In this document: piece by piece, positions 1-5,003 of the stretch
Layout of the letters: each line of letters begins with the position of its first letter
Position numbering within the stretch: position 1 is the stretch's first letter
NCBI GenBank assembly: GCA_038200385.1
Contig: JBBPYA010000297.1
Coordinates: 1-12,808 of the forward strand
DNA: 12,808 nt
Direction: 5' to 3'
Source: JBBPYA01 sp038200385
Lineage (GTDB): Bacteria > Actinomycetota > Actinomycetes > Mycobacteriales > Geodermatophilaceae
Made by a program: the position numbers and the translations under genes
The notes under the pieces: generated by a model
Told to the model about the DNA's origin: nothing
The model's input: the letters and a program-made list of their open reading frames with translations, nothing else
Database searches by the model: none

Positions 1-405
1 ATCGTACGGGCAGCCGGCCACCGGCAACGCGTCGTGGAAGGCACGCAACCCCAGCCCGATCTGCTCGACCGCGGTGGCCGGCTCGGCCCGCCAGCGCGGA
101 CTGACCGCGTTCTGTCCCGGCAGCCCCCGCGTCACCAACCACGAACCCGTGGCGTCCGAGCCCTGCGCCAGGGGCTCGGGCACCGGCGTGTACGGCGCGG
201 CCCACCGCATCCGGGGGGCCTCGGCGGACAGGTCGATCCCGCTGCGGTGCGGCGTCCACTTGACGTACGTCCGGACCGGATCGCCGATCCCGAATGTGAG
301 TCCGCCCAGCTCGTTGCGCCACACCAGGCGCAGCGGCAATCCCTGGGCCAGGTCGAGCACCGGGCCGGGAACGCCGGCCGTGACCCGGTCGTCAGCGCTG
401 ACCAC
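1..405 (-). CDS. Aminoglycoside phosphotransferase-like kinase, N-terminal part (cut by window edge)
   Basis: The minus strand from GTG at 405 is open to the edge of the window, giving 135 codons of a longer gene. The product resembles actinobacterial APH(3')/kanamycin-kinase-like proteins, which transfer phosphate from ATP to a small molecule in the cytoplasm. It starts VVSADDRV, has a glycine turn (ELGGLTFGIGD, residues 32-42), then YVKW with the likely ATP-binding lysine K49, and SAE with E62 as the possible salt-bridge partner. Residues 117-135 (GLGLRAFHDALPVAGCPYD) match the family's conserved LRALHxLPV-CPF segment. The catalytic HGDxxxxN loop lies outside the window, so activity cannot be judged. 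It diverges from the phosphatase gene with only 38 bp between starts, so at least one promoter must overlap coding DNA. The start is uncertain because the frame is open upstream and the ribosome binding site is poor. Real antibiotic resistance is not implied. Confidence 0.75.
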   Translation of the reverse strand, partial: MVSADDRVTAGVPGPVLDLAQGLPLRLVWRNELGGLTFGIGDPVRTYVKWTPHRSGIDLSAEAPRMRWAAPYTPVPEPLAQGSDATGSWLVTRGLPGQNAVSPRWRAEPATAVEQIGLGLRAFHDALPVAGCPYD

Positions 406-443
406 CGTCCTACCGTCCCACGGCGATGGGTGAGGATGGCCGC

Positions 444-950
444 ATGCCGTTGCGGATCTGCTTCGTCTGCCTGGGCAACATCTGTCGCTCTCCGATGGCC
501 GCCGTCGTCCTTCGCTCGATGGCTGCCGACGAGGGCCTGGACGTGGACGTGGACAGCGCGGGCACCGGGTCGTGGCACCTCGGCAGCGGGATGAACCCGT
601 CCGCGCAGGCCGTCCTGGCCCGGCGCGGCTACGACAGCAACGGCCACGTCGCGCGGCAATTTCGCCCCGCCGACTTCGCGATGCACGACCTGGTGGTCGG
701 GCTGGACCGGCACAACGTCGCCGACCTGAACCGGCTGGCCCCGTCGCCGGAGGAGGCGGCCAAGGTCCGGCTGCTGCGCGAATTCGACCCGGCGTTGCCG
801 GCGGCCGACCGCCCCGACGCCGGGGCCGGAGACCGGGACGTGCCCGATCCCTACGGCGGCTCGGACCACGAGTTCGACGAGGCGCTGGACCTGATCATCG
901 CCGCCTGCCGCGGCCTGCTGTCCGACCTGACGGCGGGCTCGGGACGATGA
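444..950 (+). CDS. Low-molecular-weight protein tyrosine phosphatase
   Basis: A 168-residue cytosolic enzyme that removes phosphate from phosphotyrosine through a cysteinyl-phosphate intermediate. The P-loop lies at the N-terminus, as usual in this family: C9-LGNIC-R15-S16, with C9 the nucleophile and R15 the phosphate binder. The general-acid loop DPYGG is at 135-139 (D135). Length is normal (about 150-170). I chose ATG 444 over the in-frame ATG 426 because GAGGA (about 432-436) sits 7 bases upstream and the family begins a few residues before the P-loop. The TGA stop overlaps the ATG of a 38-bp repeat that leads into the nucleoside phosphorylase, so the two genes look co-transcribed and possibly translationally coupled. 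Its substrate is not indicated by the context. Confidence 0.93.
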   Translation: MPLRICFVCLGNICRSPMAAVVLRSMAADEGLDVDVDSAGTGSWHLGSGMNPSAQAVLARRGYDSNGHVARQFRPADFAMHDLVVGLDRHNVADLNRLAPSPEEAAKVRLLREFDPALPAADRPDAGAGDRDVPDPYGGSDHEFDEALDLIIAACRGLLSDLTAGSGR

Positions 951-988
951 CCGCCGACGCATTCTTCGCCGCGGAGGCGGGAAGATGA
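947..988 (+). CDS. Possible 13-residue mini-ORF 1 (coupling peptide)
   Basis: This frame encodes MTADAFFAAEAGR and stops at TGA 986-988. Its ATG overlaps the phosphatase stop (ATGA), and its own stop overlaps the ATG of the second repeat unit. There is no sign that the peptide itself has a function. Its likely meaning, if translated, is to carry ribosomes towards the phosphorylase start. It depends entirely on the 38-bp duplication and may not be a selected gene. Confidence 0.3.
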   Translation: MTADAFFAAEAGR

Positions 989-1026
989 CCGCCGACGCAT
1001 TCTTCGCCGCGGAGGCGGGAAGATGA
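985..1026 (+). CDS. Possible 13-residue mini-ORF 2 (coupling peptide)
   Basis: An exact copy of the first mini-ORF, encoding the same 13 residues. It is preceded by its own GGAGGCGGGAAG (about 973-984) and ends at TGA 1024-1026, which overlaps the ATG of the nucleoside phosphorylase at 1023. Together the two copies form a relay of three ATGA overlaps between the phosphatase and the phosphorylase. Translation is inferred from layout only. Confidence 0.3.
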   Translation: MTADAFFAAEAGR

Positions 1027-1763
1027 CCGCCGAGCATCTGCTGCTCGGGCCGGACGACGTGCTGCCGCTGCTGCGCGCCGGTGCGGGTGAGGTCGCCCCG
1101 CTCGCGCTCGTCGTCGGGGACCCGGCGCGGGCCGAGCGCGCCGCAGCATTCCTGGACAACGCCCGGGAGATCGGCCGGAACCGGGAGTACCTCACGCTGG
1201 TCGGCCGGTACGCCGGGGTGCCGGTCACGGTGAGCTCACACGGGGTGGGTGCGGCCGGTGCCGCAGTCTGCTTCGAGGAGTTGCTGCGGGCCGGCGTACG
1301 CCGGATCGTCCGGGCCGGGACCGCGGGCGGGCTGCAACCCGACGTGGCCGACGGGGATCTCGTGATCGCCACCGGCGCGGTCCGGGACGAGGGAACCTCG
1401 GCCCGGCTGATCCCGGCCGAGTACCCGGCGGTCGCCGACGCCGGGCTCGTCGCCGCCCTGACGGCGGCGGCCACGGCGCAGCACCGCGGGATCGTGCTGA
1501 CCGCCGACCTCTTCTATCCGATGCCGATGCTGGGATCGACGCTGCAGCGGTGGGCCGATGCCGGCTGCCTCGCCGTCGAGATGGAGCTGTCGGTGCTACT
1601 GGTGCTCGCCGGACTCCGCGGGATCCCGGCCGCCGGGGTGTTCGCCGTCGACGGCAATCCGCTCGCCTCGGCGGACATGAAGGACTACGCCCCGCACCGC
1701 GACGTCGTCCGCGACGCGGCGGACGCCGCCGTCCGGGCCGCGTTGGTCGCGCTCACGTCCTGA
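1023..1763 (+). CDS. Nucleoside phosphorylase (PNP/UDP family)
   Basis: A 246-residue cytosolic enzyme of the hexameric PNP/uridine phosphorylase family, which splits a nucleoside with phosphate into a free base and ribose-1-phosphate. Seen in order: phosphate loop VVGDPAR (30-36), the R97-A-G-T100-AGG motif after RRIV, the Udp-like stretch DGDLVIATGAVRDEGTS (110-126) followed by the P-EYPAVAD segment, and the ribose-binding EME (186-188; usually EMES). The mid part resembles uridine phosphorylase, but FAVDGN places D210 where hexameric purine phosphorylases carry their general-acid aspartate. Base specificity is therefore open. ATG 1023 has GGAGGCGGGAAG just upstream. It is the last gene of the plus-strand operon; its stop is 9 bp from the stop of the converging PHP gene. 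A role downstream of the amidohydrolase at 7170-8519 is possible. Confidence 0.88.
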   Translation: MTAEHLLLGPDDVLPLLRAGAGEVAPLALVVGDPARAERAAAFLDNAREIGRNREYLTLVGRYAGVPVTVSSHGVGAAGAAVCFEELLRAGVRRIVRAGTAGGLQPDVADGDLVIATGAVRDEGTSARLIPAEYPAVADAGLVAALTAAATAQHRGIVLTADLFYPMPMLGSTLQRWADAGCLAVEMELSVLLVLAGLRGIPAAGVFAVDGNPLASADMKDYAPHRDVVRDAADAAVRAALVALTS

Positions 1764-1772
1764 CCACGGCGC

Positions 1773-3689
1773 TCAGCAGGCCCGGGCGGCCGGCACCCTG
1801 CGGCCGCCGGGCAGCGCCTCCCGCAGCAGCCACACCGGGTTGGACAGGGCGATCAGCGCGCCCCCCGAGTCCCGCACCTGGGACCGCACGAACGACGACT
1901 GCCCCGTGTCGACCTGGACGTCGACTGCCCCCGCGCGCAACGCACCGGCCGGAACGGTCTTGACCACCGCCGTCGTCGGCACCGGGTCCGCCGTACCCGC
2001 GTAGTCGACGGCCCCCTGCACGAGTTCGAGACGGCCCCCGTCGGGGACACCGGTCGCGGTCACCCGCAGGGCGCGGGTCGCCGACCCGGACACCGTCGCC
2101 GAGCCCATCGGGCAGCTGTTGTCCACCAGCAGATCCAGGGCGCCCTGGTAGCCCGAGATCGACCCGCACCAGGCCCGGCCGCTGCGCAGGGCGGCCAGCA
2201 GCGTGGCCTCGGTGGAGCCGTCCGCCCACGCCGAAGTGGTCCAGTCGTTGCTCACGTGCAGCCAGTCGTCGCCGATGTGGTCGTCGGTGACGCCGTTGCC
2301 GGTCAGGAAGATGCCGTTGCGCGAACAGGTGTCCCACAGGCCGGTGTGCCGGTCGATGTCGACGCCGGCCCGCATCGGGTAGCCGACCTCGAGGATGTCG
2401 GCGTCCAGGGCGTTGGTCGCCAGCATCTGCGCGGCGACACTGCGCTGCAGCGCGTCCTGCTTGGTCGCCGGCAGGGGGATCCGCGGGTTAGTCGTCCCGT
2501 ACGGGTGGTTGTAGCTCGCCACTCCGCCGGCGCTGTGGATGTCGCGTACGGCGGTGTGGCGCAGGAAGTCGAGGTAGTCCGACCCGACGTTGCTGTAGGT
2601 GGGCAACGCGATCGACCCGCCGAACCAGTTGAGGTGCGGCAGTCCCCGCGAGATCTCGAGTCCCTGGTGCTGCGTGACCCTCGGATAGCGCCTGCGGTAA
2701 CTGTCCATCATGTCGCTCTGCACGGTCAGCGCGACCTCCCCGGTCGTCACCCGGGAGAACCGCAGGTAGTCGAAGTAGCCGCTGGCCTTGCCACCGCCGG
2801 CCGGGCCGCCACCCGCGCTGACGGCGTTGAGGCTGAACTCGTACAGCGAGAAGTCCCGGGCGTCCAGATCAGGGAAGACAGCCGCGAGATCCTGCTCCGG
2901 CTTCAGGACCACCGAGTTCCATGTACCGACCCGGCAGGAGACCGTGATGACGGCCTGCCGCCCGTCGGCCCGCCTGCTCGCGGTGCCGGTCCCGTCGAAG
3001 CGGTAGGACACGGTGTACCGCCCAGCCGGGCGCCCGCCGCTGGCCGGATGGTGGGCGCTGCCGATCAGCAGTTCCAGGTAGGCCGTGGGCGAGGCCGAGG
3101 TCGGCATCACCTCCAGGGCCAGCGTCTGGCCGGTCAGGTTGGTGCGCCAGTTGTAGTGCGAGGGCTCCGCATGCGGGGTGAACCCCAGCGAGGCCGGCGT
3201 CGCCCCGGTGGTCTGGGCCGCCACCTGCAGACTGCCGGCCCGCACCGGGTCCAGCGGCGACGCCGGCTGGTCGACGATCCCGCCGGTGGAGACCGAGCTG
3301 AGCGGACCGCTGCGCTGCAGCGTCCATCTCCACGGCGACCCGTCACCGGTCTCGTCGGTGAGGCTGGAGAAGTGCACGACCTTGCGGTCATGCACGCCGT
3401 TCATCTTCGTGTCGTGGTCGGTCCACCAGATGACATCGGTGCCGGTGGCCTCGGCCTGCTGGAGGTGGCCGTCCATCGACCCGTACAGCTCGCTGAACGA
3501 GGTGTGGATGTGCATCGCCATCGAGAACGCGCCGTCCACGCTGGCCGCCGCCGGGCGCCGCGGCCACACGAAGTTGCCCACCAGGGTGCCCGACAGCGCG
3601 GACAGCGCCGCACCCTGCAACAGCGCGCGGCGGCCGAACACGAACCGCTCCCGGGCACCGACCGGTGCGGTGACCTCGTCCTCGCACAT
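1773..3689 (-). CDS. Tat-exported PHP-domain metal-dependent hydrolase, paralogue A
   Basis: A 638-residue secreted protein. Residues 19-40 are a Tat-type signal (GRRALLQGAAL, then a hydrophobic stretch); cleavage is likely near the AAAS at 47-50. A PHP-type metal site follows: H60-I-H62, TDHD (90-93), E345 in LEIS, N-H395-P in SYNHPYG, E434 in LEVGYP, and D469/D470-H471 in TGNGVTDDH. The halves of the PHP fold are separated by a long insert (about 105-320) that reads as beta-rich, possibly a jelly-roll. A second beta-rich domain closes the protein (about 535-638), ending PAARAC with a terminal cysteine. Secreted PHP proteins are expected to hydrolyse phosphoesters; the substrate is unknown. 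ATG 3689 has GGGGAGG six bases upstream. It is a clear paralogue of 5004-6911, perhaps two-thirds identical by eye. A histidinol phosphatase or polymerase role is excluded by export and length. Confidence 0.85.
   Translation of the reverse strand: MCEDEVTAPVGARERFVFGRRALLQGAALSALSGTLVGNFVWPRRPAAASVDGAFSMAMHIHTSFSELYGSMDGHLQQAEATGTDVIWWTDHDTKMNGVHDRKVVHFSSLTDETGDGSPWRWTLQRSGPLSSVSTGGIVDQPASPLDPVRAGSLQVAAQTTGATPASLGFTPHAEPSHYNWRTNLTGQTLALEVMPTSASPTAYLELLIGSAHHPASGGRPAGRYTVSYRFDGTGTASRRADGRQAVITVSCRVGTWNSVVLKPEQDLAAVFPDLDARDFSLYEFSLNAVSAGGGPAGGGKASGYFDYLRFSRVTTGEVALTVQSDMMDSYRRRYPRVTQHQGLEISRGLPHLNWFGGSIALPTYSNVGSDYLDFLRHTAVRDIHSAGGVASYNHPYGTTNPRIPLPATKQDALQRSVAAQMLATNALDADILEVGYPMRAGVDIDRHTGLWDTCSRNGIFLTGNGVTDDHIGDDWLHVSNDWTTSAWADGSTEATLLAALRSGRAWCGSISGYQGALDLLVDNSCPMGSATVSGSATRALRVTATGVPDGGRLELVQGAVDYAGTADPVPTTAVVKTVPAGALRAGAVDVQVDTGQSSFVRSQVRDSGGALIALSNPVWLLREALPGGRRVPAARAC
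1780..1812. terminator. Strong GC hairpin after the nucleoside phosphorylase
   Basis: GCCCGG (1780-1785) and CGGCCG (1787-1792) pair with CGGCCG (1801-1806) and CCGGGC (1807-1812). This gives 12 base pairs with a single bulged G at 1786 and an 8-base loop. It begins 17 bases after the phosphorylase stop. There is no T-run, which is common for actinobacterial terminators. It lies within the last codons of the converging PHP gene, so it may be only a GC-rich coding coincidence. Confidence 0.4.
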
Positions 3690-3849
3690 GAGCGGCCTCC
3701 CCGCTGCGTTGTCGGGTCGCCTGCCCGGACTCCCGCCGGGTCCGATCGACCGTGCCGAGGGCGGCCATTATGGCTGTACAGCAACGTATTCGACGGTACA
3801 CCGCAGCCCGGTTCGGGTGCCCCGGACTGCGTGCGGTCGCGCCGGGCAC
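3690..3849 (-). promoter_or_regulatory. Upstream region of PHP paralogue A
   Basis: The 160 bp between the PHP start and the SRPBCC remnant form an AT-richer island in otherwise GC-rich DNA. A CATAAT element (minus strand, 3772-3767), about 78 bases before the start codon, could be a -10 box; a matching -35 is weak. Closer in, AGCGG (minus strand 3705-3701) and CCGCT (3695-3691) form a small 5-bp stem whose loop is GGAGG, the likely ribosome binding site. This is weak evidence for a promoter and leader, with no recognised regulator site. Confidence 0.3.
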
Positions 3850-4207
3850 TCAGGTCGGGTGCGAGCCGGACCCGGTGCCGCAACAGCGTTCCGCCGGGCG
3901 AAGGCTCCAGCTCGTAGCTCCAGCTCGCGGCGGCCCGGTCCGGGTCCCCGACCGCCCATCCGAAGCACCGCTCGGGACGGCAGTCGATCACCGTACAGGT
4001 CACCGTCCACTCACCGATCCGCTCGTTCGCGTTGCGGCCGACGAACCGGCCGCCGAGTGCCGCGGTGCCGCCGTCGAGCCAGTGCGCGCCCTGGAACTCC
4101 GCGCTGAACCGCGCCGGCAGCTCGATGTCGGTGATCAGCGGCCACAACACACTCGGCGGCGCGGCGGCCACGACGTCGACGGAGGTTGTAGGCCCGTCCG
4201 CGAACAT
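3850..4207 (-). pseudogene. SRPBCC (START/polyketide-cyclase-like) gene, 3'-truncated
   Basis: From ATG 4207 the product begins MFADGPTTSVDVVAAAPPSV and continues through LPARFSAEFQGA-WLDGG, FVGRNANERIGEWTVTC, CFGWAVGDPD and LRHRVRL. These are typical of actinobacterial SRPBCC proteins, which hold a hydrophobic ligand in a helix-grip fold. Family members normally go on with a glycine/proline turn and a long C-terminal helix (roughly 40 more residues). Here resemblance ends near 3860. The frame then runs, without a stop, through the next 450 bases and ends at 3401 inside the PHP gene in a different frame. The other two frames do not restore the helix. I read it as a truncated, probably inactive gene. 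ATG 4243 is an alternative start, but GGTGGGGGAC precedes 4207. The lost 3' end borders the PHP promoter region, suggesting a rearrangement point. Confidence 0.6.
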
Positions 4208-4296
4208 CGGCCCGTCCCCCACCGCCGGCGGCCCATCAACCATCAGCGCACCCCGTCCGCGCGGTCGCCCGGGCGTTGCCTGCGGCGACGAGCCGG

Positions 4297-4366
4297 GCGT
4301 TGCGCTGCGGGCAGTGCGCCACGCTGACACCGTACAGCGCCCTCGGGTCGAGGTCCGTTTTCGCTC
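4297..4366 (-). pseudogene. Amidohydrolase gene remnant (active-site HCPQ segment)
   Basis: On the minus strand this stretch reads TDLDPRALYGVSVAHCPQ then RNARL. It matches PDLDLWAEYGVAVAHCPQ then SNAKL of the intact amidohydrolase at 7170-8519 (residues about 271-293). At DNA level, 4297-4366 and 7648-7716 agree at about 59 of 70 aligned positions, with one single-base gap that breaks the frame near 4360. A weaker echo (LMVDGPPA near 4243-4220, against LGTDGPAS) may mark the next conserved block in another frame. Nothing recognisable extends upstream. It is a decayed fragment, either of a local duplicate or of another amidohydrolase. Confidence 0.7.
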
Positions 4367-4518
4367 CTGCCCTGCGGTCCGTCCCTTGGCTCCCGTCCCG
4401 TCGATCATGGTGTTCAAATCACGAAGAGCCCCAAACGCGCCCCGAAGTGGTCTGGAACGCCAGGATCGTTCCGGTCGGCAGTGTCCTAGCCGCTCCCAAC
4501 CGGAACGAGGTCCCAGTC
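4367..4518 (+). promoter_or_regulatory. Leader of the PPOX gene with two mutually exclusive hairpins
   Basis: Three copies of one motif alternate in orientation here: GGAACG (4454-4459), CGTTCC (4467-4472), GGAACG (4502-4507). Hairpin 1 pairs the first two (6 bp, 7-base loop). Hairpin 2 pairs TCGTTCCGGT (4466-4475) with ACCGGAACGA (4499-4508), a perfect 10-bp stem with a 23-base loop. Its right arm runs into the GAGG ribosome binding site (4507-4510), so hairpin 2 would hide it and hairpin 1 would free it. The same motifs could instead be a DNA operator with three half-sites. The AT-richer stretch around 4411-4420 (TGTTCAAATC) could hold a promoter, but no clear -35/-10 pair is seen. Confidence 0.45.
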
Positions 4519-4980
4519 ATGAACATCGCCACCAACCGACGGGTCGAACGGGAGGAGCTCGAGGACTTCCTCCGCCCGCGTCACCGCGGGGTCCTGCTCA
4601 CCACGCGAAGGGACGGGCGGCCGCAGTCCTCCCTGGTCACGATGGGGCTGGACAACGCCGGGCGGATCGTCGTAGCCACCTACCCGGAGCGCGCCAAGGT
4701 GCACAACCTGCGGCGGGACCCGCGCGCGTCGATGGTGGTGCTGTCCGAAGCCTTCGACGGTGAGTGGGTGCAGGTGGACGGCTCCGCCGAGGTCGTCGAC
4801 CTGCCCGAGGCGCTGGACGGGCTGGTCGAGTACTTCCGGGTCATCTCCGGCGAGCACTCAGACTGGGCGGAGTATCGGGAGGCCATGGCCAGGCAGGGCA
4901 AGTCACTGATCAGGCTGGGCATCGAACGCTGGGGGCCCATCGCCACGGGTGGCTTCCCGCCCCGCCTGGCCGAGGCTTGA
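4519..4980 (+). CDS. F420-dependent PPOX-class oxidoreductase (Rv1155/TIGR03618-like)
   Basis: A 153-residue cytosolic flavin/deazaflavin-binding split-barrel protein. Its sequence follows the actinobacterial TIGR03618-type pattern closely: LEDFLRPRHRGVLLTTRRDGRPQSS (residues 14-38), GRIVVATYPERAKVHNLRRDPRAS (50-73), WVQVDGSAEVVDLPEAL (85-101), and the C-terminal ISGEHSDW, EYREAM, RQGKSLIR and WGPIATGGFPP. Such proteins bind reduced coenzyme F420 and transfer hydride to small oxidised substrates; the substrate here is unknown. ATG 4519 is supported by GAGG eight bases upstream and by the family length of about 130-155. It is intact, while its upstream neighbours are gene debris, and it converges on PHP paralogue B with 23 bp between stops. 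Leader hairpins may regulate translation. Confidence 0.92.
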   Translation: MNIATNRRVEREELEDFLRPRHRGVLLTTRRDGRPQSSLVTMGLDNAGRIVVATYPERAKVHNLRRDPRASMVVLSEAFDGEWVQVDGSAEVVDLPEALDGLVEYFRVISGEHSDWAEYREAMARQGKSLIRLGIERWGPIATGGFPPRLAEA

Positions 4981-5003
4981 CCGTCGGCCGGGTTGGACCG
5001 GGC

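Larger units (their letters stand above)
947..1033 (+). repeat. Perfect 38-bp tandem duplication (plus an 11-bp third start) at the phosphatase/phosphorylase junction
   Basis: Unit 1 is 947-984 and unit 2 is 985-1022, identical over 38 bp. The first 11 bases of the unit (ATGACCGCCGA) appear a third time at 1023-1033, where they are the start of the nucleoside phosphorylase. Each unit carries an ATG, a GC-rich core and a GGAGGCGGGAAG ribosome-binding-site-like end. The 11-bp repeat flanking a single unit is what slipped-strand mispairing or unequal crossing-over would use, so this looks like a fairly recent local duplication. Because 38 is not a multiple of 3, duplication made extra short reading frames and left both flanking genes intact. 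Confidence 0.97.

Noticed and set aside
947..1022. CRISPR-like or regulatory repeat array
   Set aside because: There are two directly abutting copies with no spacers. The structure is a simple tandem duplication of a gene start.
2256..3917. 553-codon plus-strand open frame across PHP copy A
   Set aside because: It is the opposite-strand shadow of the PHP gene. It is rich in Arg/Gly/Val/Pro, has no domain pattern, and overlaps a gene with a full set of metal ligands.
3401..4417. A single SRPBCC-plus-extension protein of 338 residues
   Set aside because: The part after about residue 190 is out of frame with the PHP gene and low-complexity Arg-rich, and the first 58 residues overlap the amidohydrolase fossil. 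Only 3850-4207 is believable as SRPBCC.
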